Positions 14,727-23,114 of a DNA stretch of 29,608 bases are shown here, piece by piece (the stretch's first letter is position 1; the number at the start of each line of letters is the position of its first letter). The notes under the pieces were generated by a model, which saw nothing but the letters and a program-made list of their open reading frames with translations, was not told the DNA's origin and made no database searches. The position numbers and the translations under genes were made by a program. Origin of the DNA: Halanaerobium sp964649895 (GTDB lineage Bacteria > Bacillota > Halanaerobiia > Halanaerobiales > Halanaerobiaceae); NCBI GenBank assembly GCA_964649895.1, contig CAZYRX010000024.1, positions 1-29,608 on the forward strand, read 5' to 3'.

Positions 14727-15950
14727 TCAAATAGATTTTTTGTTGATTTTCTCTTCTTTAAGAAAGATATATGAAATAACTATCCCGATTAAAGCGAGAA
14801 CTATAGTTGGGTAAAAGACATATAAATAGCTTCCTAAAATATCTCTAATGCTGCCGGAAAACAAATTACCTATTACAGCACCTACTCCATAGGCTGTAAA
14901 GAGAACACCATAATTTTTGCTGTAGTTTTTACTTCCAAAAAAGATAGCTGTTGCTGCAGGAGCTAAGGCAAGCCAACCACCGAGATTTAACCAGAATAAA
15001 GCAAAAGAAATAAAATAAATAACTGGATTTCCATTTTGATTTATTAGCATTAAAAAAGAGGCCAAAATAATTAGTGTAAATGATATTATTGCAGTTTTTC
15101 TTGGTTTTAATTTGTCTGTTAAACCTCCAAAAATCGGTCTCCCAATCCCATTAAAAATAGCAAATAAAGATACATATATCGATGCGGTAGATGCATCGAG
15201 ATTAATGATTTCTTCTGCAACAGGACTTGAGATTCCAATAGCCATTAGCCCAACCAGTGTTCCAATAGTATAAGTTGTCCAAAGTGCATAGAAACCTTTA
15301 TTTTTAATCATTTCTTTAGTTGTAAAATTACTTTTTTCCTTTAGCTCAACATCTTCCAATCTTTCATTGTCTAATTTTTTAGGGAATTTAAGTGGGAGTG
15401 AAAGAACTGTAATTATAACTGCAAAAATAATTCCCAAAATTTTAAATGTTGTAAAAGGACCATAGTTAATAATAAGCCAACCAGCAGCAGGTGCTGTAAT
15501 AAAAGGTGAAAGTCCAAAACCACCTAATGTTAACCCAACTGCCAAGCCTTTTTTATCTGGAAACCACTTAGCTGCTACTGCCATTGGTGCTCCATAGGCA
15601 ATTCCTACCCCCATTCCTCCAATAATTCCATAAGTAACTGTTAGTAATGTTATACTGGAAGTAAAACCTGATAAAAACCAGCCTATTGAAATGAAAACCC
15701 CTCCAACGATGGTCATCAATCTTGGCCCATGCTTATCGATTAAATTACCAGCGAAAGGCATTGTTACAGCATAAAAAACTAAAAAAACCATATAAGGTAG
15801 ACCACTTTCTGTAGCGCCAACATTAAAAGTTGTTTCTATTGGTTTTCTAAAAATACTCCATGAATATATTGTTCCCATACACATAAAAATGATAAGCCCT
15901 AAAGGTATATAAATCCACTTGTTTTTTTCCTTAATAATTTCTGCAGACAT
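14727..15950 (-). CDS. MFS transporter, oxalate/formate antiporter (OFA) family
   Basis: A membrane carrier of 407 residues with about 12 helices. The first helix ends in G-T-I-Y-S-W-S-I-F-R-K-P-I (about 26-38), the usual OFA-family mark. The loop D-K-H-G-P-R-L between helices 2 and 3 and an N-L-G-G-W-L-A-L-A-P segment in the second half also fit. Family members exchange oxalate/formate or carry other carboxylates; the substrate here is not known. On the minus strand AAAAAGGAG precedes; the ATG at 15950 is 10 bases away, better than the TTG codons at 15959 and 15956. It is a single gene, ended by the shared hairpin. Confidence 0.85.
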   Translation of the reverse strand: MSAEIIKEKNKWIYIPLGLIIFMCMGTIYSWSIFRKPIETTFNVGATESGLPYMVFLVFYAVTMPFAGNLIDKHGPRLMTIVGGVFISIGWFLSGFTSSITLLTVTYGIIGGMGVGIAYGAPMAVAAKWFPDKKGLAVGLTLGGFGLSPFITAPAAGWLIINYGPFTTFKILGIIFAVIITVLSLPLKFPKKLDNERLEDVELKEKSNFTTKEMIKNKGFYALWTTYTIGTLVGLMAIGISSPVAEEIINLDASTASIYVSLFAIFNGIGRPIFGGLTDKLKPRKTAIISFTLIILASFLMLINQNGNPVIYFISFALFWLNLGGWLALAPAATAIFFGSKNYSKNYGVLFTAYGVGAVIGNLFSGSIRDILGSYLYVFYPTIVLALIGIVISYIFLKEEKINKKSI

Positions 15951-16130
15951 TTTCAACAAACTCCTTTTTGAAAATAATTGATTTGATTTGTAGATAATAA
16001 TCAGATAATATATTATTAGAAAATAAAATTATATTCTTGCTATATTTATTAAATAATAACAGAAATACATTACTTCATCAAGATTAATCAATAAAGTCAT
16101 AATATTGAATCTTCTAAATGGGTGAGTATA

Positions 16131-17285
16131 ATGCATAAAAAAATAATAATTGTCGGTGGAGGACCAGCCGGTTTATATTTAGCTTTTAAACTTGCTAAAG
16201 CTGGTGTTGATGTATTAATTTTGGAAAAAGATAAATGGCCCAGATATAAAGCTTGTGGTGGAGCATTGTCAGAAAAATCAATGCACATTTTATCAAAAGA
16301 AAATATTTATCTTAACAACAATCTTATAAATAGTGAGATAAATAACTTTAATTTTCGTTTTAATTTCAAAGAAAGTTTTGCGATAAATTATCAGGGGAAA
16401 GCTATTAAACTAACTAATAGGAAAGAATTTGATGACTATTTAAAAAATAAAGCTGTTGAATTGGGGGCGAAATTCAAAGATCAAACTGAGGTAAAATATA
16501 TTTCACAAAGTAATAAAAAAATATTTTTATACACTAATGAAACAGAATATAGTGCAGATATAATAGTTGGGGCTGATGGTGCTAATAGTATTACAACAAA
16601 AAATTTTAATTTTCATTCTAATTATTTTATAAAAAACAGAGGTGCTGCGTTGGAAGCAGAGATTTTTACTAATGATATTAATTATCTTAAGAATAATGAG
16701 ATAATAATTGATTTTGGGCAGATTCCTGATGGTTATGCCTGGATTTTTCCGAAAAATAATCAACTTTCAATTGGATTGGGCAGCCTTAAATTTAATAAAA
16801 TAAAATTAAAACAAAAACTCTATAATTATTTAAAGCAGCTGAAAATAGATTATAATAAATCTAATATATTTATAAAGGGGCATCTTCTACCAACTTATTC
16901 AAAAAGATTAGATATAAAAAGGTCGGGAGAAAATTTTCTATTAGTTGGAGATGCTGCTTATTTAGCAGATGCATTTATTGGAGAAGGTATATATTTTGCG
17001 CTTTTAAGTGCAGAAATTGCTGCTAAAATAATAATAAAGCACATAAATAATAACAATTATAGTTTAAAGAATTATGAGCTGGAACTTCAGAAAAATATGT
17101 TGAATGAGCTAGAATATGCAGAAAAATTGGCATTATTGTTTTATAATCAAACTCATTTAGTCCAAAAAGTGCTTAGATTGCGTCCCGATTTGTTAAAAGA
17201 GTTTATTGATGCTGTTCAGGGTAAATCATCATATAGTGAACTTTTTAATTTATTTAATTTATTAAAATTGATTTTCAGAAAATAA
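16131..17285 (+). CDS. Geranylgeranyl reductase-family FAD-dependent oxidoreductase
   Basis: A flavoprotein of 384 residues. The FAD-binding Rossmann motif I-V-G-G-G-P-A-G-L-Y-L-A lies at about 7-18, followed by E-K-D-K-W-P-R-Y-K-A-C-G-G-A-L-S, the Cys-Gly-Gly segment typical of this family. A second FAD contact is L-L-V-G-D-A-A-Y-L-A-D-A-F-I-G-E-G-I. Relatives saturate isoprenoid chains of chlorophyll, archaeal lipids or quinones; the substrate in a bacterium like this is unknown, with polyprenyl carriers or quinones as candidates. ATG 16131 with GGGTGA (16120-16125) is preferred over GTG 16122. It is followed 24 bases later by a lipid kinase, supporting a lipid role. Confidence 0.82.
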   Translation: MHKKIIIVGGGPAGLYLAFKLAKAGVDVLILEKDKWPRYKACGGALSEKSMHILSKENIYLNNNLINSEINNFNFRFNFKESFAINYQGKAIKLTNRKEFDDYLKNKAVELGAKFKDQTEVKYISQSNKKIFLYTNETEYSADIIVGADGANSITTKNFNFHSNYFIKNRGAALEAEIFTNDINYLKNNEIIIDFGQIPDGYAWIFPKNNQLSIGLGSLKFNKIKLKQKLYNYLKQLKIDYNKSNIFIKGHLLPTYSKRLDIKRSGENFLLVGDAAYLADAFIGEGIYFALLSAEIAAKIIIKHINNNNYSLKNYELELQKNMLNELEYAEKLALLFYNQTHLVQKVLRLRPDLLKEFIDAVQGKSSYSELFNLFNLLKLIFRK

Positions 17286-17309
17286 ATTGTAGAAAGTAGT
17301 GTTCTTACA

Positions 17310-18230
17310 TTGGAGAAAATATTAGCTATAATAAATCCAGCTTCAAATGGAGGTAGAACTGCAAAGAATTGGCCTAAATTTTATAAGTATTTCTATGATA
17401 ATAATTTAGAAATCAAAGAAATATACACAGAATATCAAGGTCATGCAGTAGAACTAGCTAAAAATTTTGTGTTAAAAGGATATAAATATATAATGGCTGT
17501 TGGTGGTGATGGGACTGTTAATGAAATCATTAATGGTCTTATTGAAAACGATAAATTAATAAATCCTAATTTGAATCTGATTGTATTTTCTCAGGGGACA
17601 GGTTCAGATTTAATTAGATCATTGAATATATCTTCTCAAGTTGAAAAAATTGTTAATATCATAAAAAAAGGTCAAAGCAGAAAAATTGATTTAATTAAAG
17701 TTGAATATATAAATAATGAGGATAATAATGAATATAGATATTTTGTTAATGCTGCTGACTGCGGTTTGGGTGCCGAAGTAGCAGCAAGAGTAAACAAAGG
17801 AAATAAATTAGCTGATGGCAGTTTAACTTATTTAACTGCTGTTTTTTCAGCTTTATTTAAATATAGTAATAGAAATGTAAAAATCAAGTCAGATGGAAAG
17901 ATGATATATAATGGACAATTAAATACTGCAGTTATAGCAAATGGTAAATACTTTGGTGGTGGTATCAAAGTAGCTCCAGAGGCTGAATTGGATAGTGGAA
18001 AAATGAATGTTATTTTACTTAAAGATTTCAGTAGAATTGGAATAATATTAAATTTAATAAAAGGATATAGAGGTAGTCATTTAAAACATCCTAAAGTCGA
18101 ATCTTTTACAGCAGATAAATTAGAAATATATTCTGAATCAAAAATGGATTTAGAAGTTGATGGTGAGAATATAGCAGAGACCCCTGTTTCTTTCAGCATA
18201 TTAAAAGATAAGCTATCAGTTATGGTGTAA
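17310..18230 (+). CDS. Diacylglycerol kinase-family lipid kinase (DagK/YegS type)
   Basis: A soluble kinase of 306 residues that phosphorylates diacylglycerol or a related lipid at the membrane face. It has N-P-A-S-N-G-G-R (about 9-16), the nucleotide-binding G-G-D-G-T-V-N-E-I-I-N-G (about 65-76), Q-G-T-G-S-D-L (about 95-101) and the C-terminal L-E-V-D-G-E. TTG 17310 is the first plausible start; the ribosome site is weak, so it may be coupled to the flavoprotein gene upstream. The substrate (diacylglycerol, sphingoid or polyprenyl-type lipid) is not decided by sequence. Confidence 0.87.
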   Translation: MEKILAIINPASNGGRTAKNWPKFYKYFYDNNLEIKEIYTEYQGHAVELAKNFVLKGYKYIMAVGGDGTVNEIINGLIENDKLINPNLNLIVFSQGTGSDLIRSLNISSQVEKIVNIIKKGQSRKIDLIKVEYINNEDNNEYRYFVNAADCGLGAEVAARVNKGNKLADGSLTYLTAVFSALFKYSNRNVKIKSDGKMIYNGQLNTAVIANGKYFGGGIKVAPEAELDSGKMNVILLKDFSRIGIILNLIKGYRGSHLKHPKVESFTADKLEIYSESKMDLEVDGENIAETPVSFSILKDKLSVMV

Positions 18231-18250
18231 AGACATATCTCAAATCATAT

Positions 18251-18478
18251 TTAGCCCTTTATTACAGCAATAGGCTTAAATCTTGCAGCTGGTTCTGCAA
18301 GTCCTGTTTCTTTAAGAGATTTGATTATTGTATCTATGTCTTTATAGGCAAGAGGTGACTCATCCATAATATTTTTCTTGCCGCTCTGGAATAATTTATT
18401 TTGTCTATTTTCACCTAATCCAGCTGGCACCAATTTTTGGATTGCTCTCATAATATTTAAAAGATTTGTTCTATCATC
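18251..18478 (-). pseudogene. rtcB: Remnant of an RNA ligase gene (rtcB), mostly deleted
   Basis: The frame is open for 75 codons and reads D-E-S-P-L-A-Y-K-D-I-D near its middle and F-K-P-I-A-V-I-K-G at its end, the conserved C-terminus of RtcB tRNA-splicing ligase. The part before it (I-Q-K-L-V-P-A-G-L-G-E-N-R) resembles the V-P-x-G-x-G region normally much nearer the N-terminus, so a large internal deletion is likely. Full RtcB is about 400-480 residues; the zinc/manganese-binding Cys and His motifs and the GMP-accepting His are gone. A stop codon lies directly upstream (18479-18481) and no ribosome site is seen. Convergent to the lipid kinase. Confidence 0.7.
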
Positions 18479-18527
18479 TTACTGTTTGTTAATATAATGT
18501 TAAAATTTGATTTTCTTTAACAAAAAC

Positions 18528-18556
18528 TTGACTGATAAACTAATATTTATTATTAT
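18528..18556 (+). promoter_or_regulatory. Predicted promoter of the arsenate reductase-family gene
   Basis: TTGACT (18528-18533), 17 bases, TATTAT (18551-18556), about 40 bases before the TTG start. Five of six consensus bases match in each box. Confidence 0.6.
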
Positions 18557-18596
18557 TTAAATAATATATAAAAATTTTCAGAAGGAGAGATTTCAA

Positions 18597-19001
18597 TTGA
18601 AATATAAAGTAGCTTTTGTATGTATTGGTAATTCGTGCCGTAGTCAGATGGCCGAAGGATTTGCAGGAGAATATGCTGGAGATATTCTTGATGTTTACAG
18701 TGCAGGTACTGATCCTTCAGATTCTGTTAAGGAAAATGCAGTTAAGGCAATGCAGGAAGTAAATATAGATATTAGTGATCAACACCCTAAATATCTCAAA
18801 GATATTCCTCAAGAATTGGATGTACTAATAACAATGGGTTGTGGAGTTGAGTGCCCATACATACCATGTAAGTTTAGAGAAGATTGGGGTTTGGATGATC
18901 CTGCTGGGAAACCAATGCATATTTTTAGAGAAACAAGGAATATAATTGACAAAAAGGTTCAGTATCTCATAAAGATGATTAAAAATGGGGAAATTGAATA
19001 A
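18597..19001 (+). CDS. Arsenate reductase / low-molecular-weight protein tyrosine phosphatase family
   Basis: A cytoplasmic protein of 134 residues. The phosphate-binding loop C-I-G-N-S-C-R (Cys9 to Arg15) is followed by S-Q-M-A-E-G. Downstream come M-G-C-G-V-E-C-P-Y-I-P-C (Cys82, Cys86, Cys91) and E-D-W-G-L-D-D-P, as in thioredoxin-linked ArsC, which reduces arsenate to arsenite through a cysteine relay. The relay cysteines favour ArsC over a plain phosphatase. No arsenite exporter or arsR lies beside it, so the role is inferred from the family. TTG 18597 follows AAGGAGAG. It is a single-gene unit with its own promoter and terminator. Confidence 0.82.
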   Translation: MKYKVAFVCIGNSCRSQMAEGFAGEYAGDILDVYSAGTDPSDSVKENAVKAMQEVNIDISDQHPKYLKDIPQELDVLITMGCGVECPYIPCKFREDWGLDDPAGKPMHIFRETRNIIDKKVQYLIKMIKNGEIE

Positions 19002-19060
19002 TATTAATATTTTAAATCGATAAGTTTTATATCTTATAATTCGATAATTTTTATTTTTCT

Positions 19061-19102
19061 GCTCTCAATAACTAATATTACATTAGTTAATGAGAGCTTT
19101 TT
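19061..19102 (+). terminator. Rho-independent terminator after the arsC-like gene
   Basis: Arms GCTCTCAATAACTAAT (19061-19076) and ATTAGTTAATGAGAGC (19082-19097) pair over 16 positions with one mismatch, loop of 5, then TTTTT. Confidence 0.82.
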
Positions 19103-19167
19103 AAGTTTTGAAAATATATTTAAAGTTTTAGAAACAAAATAAATTATAGATAAATAGATATTCACTA

Positions 19168-19196
19168 TTGTTTTAATTTAAGATATTACCTATAAT
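19168..19196 (+). promoter_or_regulatory. Predicted promoter of the cfa operon; long leader follows
   Basis: TTGTTT (19168-19173), 17 bases, TATAAT (19191-19196). This leaves a leader of about 160 bases before cfa, in which I see AT-rich sequence but no recognised RNA motif; a nearer start site is possible. Confidence 0.5.
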
Positions 19197-19364
19197 ATAA
19201 TTAGATAAACAAAAAAATAAATATTACTAAAAATGCAGGTATACATAAAAAGCGATTTTTATAAAACTTTTCTGGTTGATATAATTCTTAATAATAACCT
19301 CTTAGTCAAATTAAAAGTAGGTGAAAAGCATTAATAATAATTTTACTAAATGGGGGGGGTTAAT

Positions 19365-20561
19365 ATGCTTAAAAAGAAGTTTTTGAATTCTATATTTAAC
19401 AATGTAAAAGGAGAAAAATTTGAGATTGAATACTGGGATAATGACAACCATGTATTTAATGAGCAAAAAAATGGTAATCCTGTTTTTAAAATTAAGTTTA
19501 ATGAGGCTTTAAGTTTTAATGAACTCAGAAAAAATCCTCAGTTAAAATTAGGAGAAGCATATATGGATGGTAAAATTGATTTTGAAGGTTCTCTGAAAAA
19601 ACTAATTGAGGTTGGTGGTCAAAATGTAAAGACATTGTATGAACAAATAAATAAATATAAAATTGATAAAATTATTAAATCAGATAATGAGGTTTCTTTT
19701 TCAGAGCAGGAAAAAGGAGTACGAGATCACTACGATATAGGAAATGATTTTTTCAGTTTATGGCAGGATGAAACAATGACATATTCTTGTGCATATTTTA
19801 AAAATAAAAATGATTCATTGAAAAAAGCTCAGCTGCAAAAAATCGATCACATATTAAAAAAACTTAACTTAAGCAAAAATGAAAAGCTGCTTGATATTGG
19901 TTGTGGCTGGGGATCACTGGCACTCAGAGCAGCAGAAAAATATGATGTAGATGTTATGGGTATTACTTTAAGCAGTGAACAGGAAGCAGAGGCACGGAGA
20001 AGAGCAGAAGAAAAAAATCTTGATCATAAAGTTGAAATAAGAAGACAGGATTTTCGTGACTTAGCCGAAAAGAATCCAGAATTTGATAAAATTGTAAGTG
20101 TTGGCATGTTCGAACATGTTGGTCAAGAATATATATCTGAATATTTTGCTTGTGTGAATAAGATGCTTAAAAAGGGTGGATTATCTTTACTGCACAGTAT
20201 AACCCATTTGAAAGAACAGCCAACACATCCCTGGTTAAAGAAATATATTTTTCCCTGGGGCTATATTCCTTCTTTAAGAGAAATTGTCTGGGAACTTCCC
20301 GAACATTCTTTTCATTTATTAGATGTTGAAGACATAGGTTATCATTATTCTTTAACAACAGAAAAGTGGCTTGAGAATTATGAAGAAAAAAGTGACAAAG
20401 TAAGAGAAAAATTTGATCAAAGATTTGAGCGGATGTGGAGGCTATTTTTGATGGGATCCACTTTTACATTTCGTTATGCAGGTACTTCAGTTCATCAACT
20501 CTTATTTTCAAAAGGCAAAAATATTAATCTGCCTTTGACAAGAGATTATATCTATAAATAA
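19365..20561 (+). CDS. cfa: Cyclopropane-fatty-acyl-phospholipid synthase family
   Basis: It adds a methylene bridge from S-adenosylmethionine to double bonds of membrane phospholipid acyl chains. The 398-residue protein has an N-terminal lipid-binding region (F-K-I-K-F-N, then L-G-E-A-Y-M-D-G), then V-R-D-H-Y-D-I-G-N-D-F-F near 123-134, C-A-Y-F, and the SAM site L-D-I-G-C-G-W-G-S-L-A. Downstream is V-G-M-F-E-H-V-G and an F-R-Y-A-G end segment. ATG 19365 is preferred to the ATG at 19350 because the G8 tract (19352-19359) between them acts as ribosome site. It heads a probable three-gene operon. Confidence 0.9.
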   Translation: MLKKKFLNSIFNNVKGEKFEIEYWDNDNHVFNEQKNGNPVFKIKFNEALSFNELRKNPQLKLGEAYMDGKIDFEGSLKKLIEVGGQNVKTLYEQINKYKIDKIIKSDNEVSFSEQEKGVRDHYDIGNDFFSLWQDETMTYSCAYFKNKNDSLKKAQLQKIDHILKKLNLSKNEKLLDIGCGWGSLALRAAEKYDVDVMGITLSSEQEAEARRRAEEKNLDHKVEIRRQDFRDLAEKNPEFDKIVSVGMFEHVGQEYISEYFACVNKMLKKGGLSLLHSITHLKEQPTHPWLKKYIFPWGYIPSLREIVWELPEHSFHLLDVEDIGYHYSLTTEKWLENYEEKSDKVREKFDQRFERMWRLFLMGSTFTFRYAGTSVHQLLFSKGKNINLPLTRDYIYK

Positions 20562-20582
20562 TTAGAAATCATAAGAAAGTGA

Positions 20583-21227
20583 GTGATAAGAATAGAATCC
20601 ATCTTTGAAGTAGAAAGCAGATTTAAATTTAAAAACAAAGAGGAGATTTTTAAAGCACTTCCTTTTGTAGAAAAATCTATAACACAAAAGGTAATATGGG
20701 AAACAACTCATTATGGACTGGATCTTTTTAAAGAAGATATTGTACTCAGAATAAGTAATAATGAATATAATAATAATTCAGTAACATCTTTGGCCTACAA
20801 AGAAGCTGATTTAGGTGAAGGAATTAATATTCGTCGAGAGTACCGTGAAATGATAACTAATGATTTTAATGAGAGTCATATAGTAAATATTTTGGGTGGT
20901 AAAAAAGAATTAAAAAATAGCAATCAAATTATTAAGGAATTGGAAAGTTTAGGACATAGAAAATTCATGTCATTTCATGGAGAAAGTTATGTTGGTAAAT
21001 ATGAGCCTTTAAATGTTGATTTAAAAATTATGTACTGCAGCCAGTTAAAATATCCATTACTGATTGAAATTGAAAAAGCTGCAGCAGATCTCAAAGATGC
21101 AGAACTAAAAAGCAGAGAATTGATGAAATTAATTAAAGAATATGATCTTATTCATAGACTAATAAAAAAAGAACCTCCAACTTTATTATTTGAATCTAAA
21201 TTTATAGGAGAGTCTACTTATGAATAA
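20583..21227 (+). CDS. CYTH-like domain protein
   Basis: A soluble protein of 214 residues. The N-terminal E-V-E-S-R-F-K-F resembles the E-x-E-x-K signature of the CYTH superfamily (class IV adenylate cyclase, thiamine triphosphatase, inorganic triphosphatases), with Arg in place of Lys. Further CYTH-like marks are V-L-R-I-S, a lysine in A-Y-K-E, R-R-E-Y-R-E and L-I-E-I-E-K. The substrate is unknown; a triphosphate-binding role is likely if the tunnel is intact. The GTG start at 20583 has a weak ribosome site. It is 21 bases after cfa and overlaps the dehydrogenase by 8 bases, so it is probably coupled to both. Confidence 0.65.
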   Translation: MIRIESIFEVESRFKFKNKEEIFKALPFVEKSITQKVIWETTHYGLDLFKEDIVLRISNNEYNNNSVTSLAYKEADLGEGINIRREYREMITNDFNESHIVNILGGKKELKNSNQIIKELESLGHRKFMSFHGESYVGKYEPLNVDLKIMYCSQLKYPLLIEIEKAAADLKDAELKSRELMKLIKEYDLIHRLIKKEPPTLLFESKFIGESTYE

Positions 21228-22182
21228 AAATATATTAATTATTACAAATAAAATATTTAATTTAACTGATGATGCTGAAGAAAACATCTTAGAAATAGAA
21301 CCGGGAGCTGATGTTAATACTCTGCACTATAAAGATGTTAAAGAAAAAGATATTAAAAAAGCAGAAATTATATTTGGCTGGCCCAGGTATAGACATCTCA
21401 AGATTGCAGAAAATTTAAAGTGGCTGCAGCTTCCGAGTGCAGGGGTTGATAACTATGCAGATAAAGAACTTTATCTAAATGATGATTTTCTCCTGACAAA
21501 TGCAAGTGGAGTCTATGGTAAACCGATAGCTGAGCATGTCATTGCCATGATATTATCATATAATCGTAATCTAACTCATTACACATTAAAAAAGCAGGAA
21601 AACAAATGGGAAAAACAATATGAAGTCTTAGATTTTTTTGACTCGACAGTTGGTATTATTGGTTTAGGTGATATTGGAAGTGAGGTAGCCAAAAGAGCAA
21701 GTGCTTTAGGTGCTCGGATAATAGGATTTAAAAGGCACAAGTCAGAAAAACCTGACTATATTGATCAGCAGTTCAGCAGTACTGGACTCGAACCGCTAAT
21801 TAAGGAGTCAGATTATATTATATTAGCTCTGCCGGCTACGAAAGAAACAGAGGGAATAATTGATGAAAATAAATTAAAAATGATGAAGAACTCTGCTTTT
21901 TTAGTTAATATTGGCCGAGGAGAATTGATAGAACAGAAGCCTTTAATTAGAGCATTAAAAGAAAATTGGATAGCTGGTGCAGGTCTTGATGTAACTAATC
22001 CTGAACCACTGCCTGAAAATAGTGAACTATGGGATTTAGAAAATGTTATTTTAACCCAACATAGTTCAGGATTTTCTCCAACAAATGATAAAAGAAGATT
22101 TGATATTTTCTACAAAAATTTATCTAAATATATACAAAATAAAACTCTTATCAATCTTGTTGATTTCGAATTAGGTTATTAG
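21220..22182 (+). CDS. D-2-hydroxyacid dehydrogenase family protein
   Basis: An NAD(P)-dependent oxidoreductase of 320 residues, interconverting a 2-keto acid and a D-2-hydroxy acid. The coenzyme motif G-I-I-G-L-G-D-I-G-S-E-V-A is at about 145-157. N-I-G-R-G-E-L-I (about 227-234) and N-P-E-P-L-P-E-N then Q-H-S-S-G (catalytic His in about 280-285) fit the family. The substrate-binding half is divergent, so glyoxylate/hydroxypyruvate reductase or a related activity cannot be told apart. The ATG follows AGGAGAG; the last 8 bases of the CYTH gene overlap. Its metabolic link to cfa is unclear. Confidence 0.85.
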   Translation: MNKNILIITNKIFNLTDDAEENILEIEPGADVNTLHYKDVKEKDIKKAEIIFGWPRYRHLKIAENLKWLQLPSAGVDNYADKELYLNDDFLLTNASGVYGKPIAEHVIAMILSYNRNLTHYTLKKQENKWEKQYEVLDFFDSTVGIIGLGDIGSEVAKRASALGARIIGFKRHKSEKPDYIDQQFSSTGLEPLIKESDYIILALPATKETEGIIDENKLKMMKNSAFLVNIGRGELIEQKPLIRALKENWIAGAGLDVTNPEPLPENSELWDLENVILTQHSSGFSPTNDKRRFDIFYKNLSKYIQNKTLINLVDFELGY

Positions 22183-22313
22183 AAAATATAATAATTAGAT
22201 AGACTATATTATTCGCTATGTTATATAAGTAACTTAATGGACTTAATATTAATGAATATTTCATTATTTCAAGCTAAAGATAAATTTTATATAAATACAT
22301 ATAAATACATAAG

Positions 22314-22347
22314 AAAAACCGGATGATATAATATCATCCGGTTTTTT
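22314..22347. terminator. Bidirectional terminator between the dehydrogenase and exported-protein genes
   Basis: AAAACCGGATGATAT and ATATCATCCGGTTTT form a near-perfect inverted repeat with A and T runs on its two sides, between convergent genes. Just before it is a 10-bp tandem duplication (ATAAATACAT twice, 22291-22310) of no known meaning. Confidence 0.8.
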
Positions 22348-22374
22348 AACAATTATTAAAATAGTTTCAAAAGA

Positions 22375-22860
22375 TTACTCGAGTGTACCAGTAACTTCTG
22401 CACCTCTTTGAATTGTAAATGTACGTTTAGCTTCTTCATTCTCAAAGTAAACATTACCGTCTACTTTAAAATCTCTCAATGTAAAGTTTGCAGCTTCTAC
22501 GTAAACATCACCTTCGAAGATACCACCCTGGAATCTTGCGCTTGGGCTTTTTACAGTAATACTTGGTGCTGTTAAAGTATATCTTTCGGTTACATTATGA
22601 TCTGAATCTTGATCATAAAGAGCTAACTTGCGGTCAACCTCACCATCATCTGTATATTTCCCTTCTAAAACTAGTTCCTTATCAGTTTCCATGTCCTGCT
22701 GAATAATAACGATCCATGCTGCATCACTGCCAACTGCATTCATCAGAGTTTCTTCATCTACAACAACTGATGGAGATGAAACAGTATCCTGAGCACTAAT
22801 AACAGGTGCGAATAAAAGCGCAGATATCACTAATAATAATGTAATTGTCTTAATCTTCAT
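22375..22860 (-). CDS. Small exported acidic protein, unknown function
   Basis: 161 residues, not recognised. A clear signal peptide (about 1-23, ending I-S-A-Q) is followed by an acidic mature part (many Asp and Glu) with one Trp and no Cys after cleavage. The second half alternates short hydrophobic strands with turns (I-T-V-K-S-P, F-Q-G-G-I-F-E-G-D-V-Y-V, F-T-L-R-D-F-K-V-D-G-N-V-Y-F), which suggests a short beta-solenoid like pectate-lyase-type or bactofilin-like repeats. It is a single gene with a consensus ribosome site (AAGGAGGAA), a good promoter and a strong terminator, so it may be well expressed. An envelope or periplasmic role is inferred only. Confidence 0.78.
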   Translation of the reverse strand: MKIKTITLLLVISALLFAPVISAQDTVSSPSVVVDEETLMNAVGSDAAWIVIIQQDMETDKELVLEGKYTDDGEVDRKLALYDQDSDHNVTERYTLTAPSITVKSPSARFQGGIFEGDVYVEAANFTLRDFKVDGNVYFENEEAKRTFTIQRGAEVTGTLE

Positions 22861-22907
22861 AAAAATTCCTCCTTATAATATTTTATTGAACTTTTCACAT
22901 TAACTGT

Positions 22908-22937
22908 ATTTTAACATATATGTGAAAATTGTGTCAA
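22908..22937 (-). promoter_or_regulatory. Predicted promoter of the exported-protein gene, with inverted repeat
   Basis: On the minus strand: TTGACA (22932-22937), 18 bases, TAAAAT (22908-22913). The arms TTTTCACAT (22892-22900) and ATGTGAAAA (22920-22928) form a 9-bp inverted repeat on either side of the -10 box, possibly an operator. Confidence 0.6.
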
Positions 22938-22996
22938 GTGAATTCGGATAAATTTTGATTATTTAAAATTTAATTAGTCAGGTTCAACAAATAACA

Positions 22997-23024
22997 TTGA
23001 TATTTTTTTCTATTAAGTTATAAT
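22997..23024 (+). promoter_or_regulatory. Predicted promoter of the CvfB-like gene
   Basis: TTGATA (22997-23002), 16 bases, TATAAT (23019-23024), about 90 bases before the ATG. Consensus match only. Confidence 0.5.
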
Positions 23025-23114
23025 AATACTAGTAAGCATTTTATAAGATTTGTTTTCTATATTATATATTGAATTAAAGATCGAGCTAATAATAATTTGA
23101 GGAGTGTTTTTTAA

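Noticed and set aside
22291..22310. Tandem ATAAATACAT repeat as a possible regulatory or CRISPR-like element.
   Set aside because: Only two short AT-rich units between a stop codon and a terminator; no spacers.
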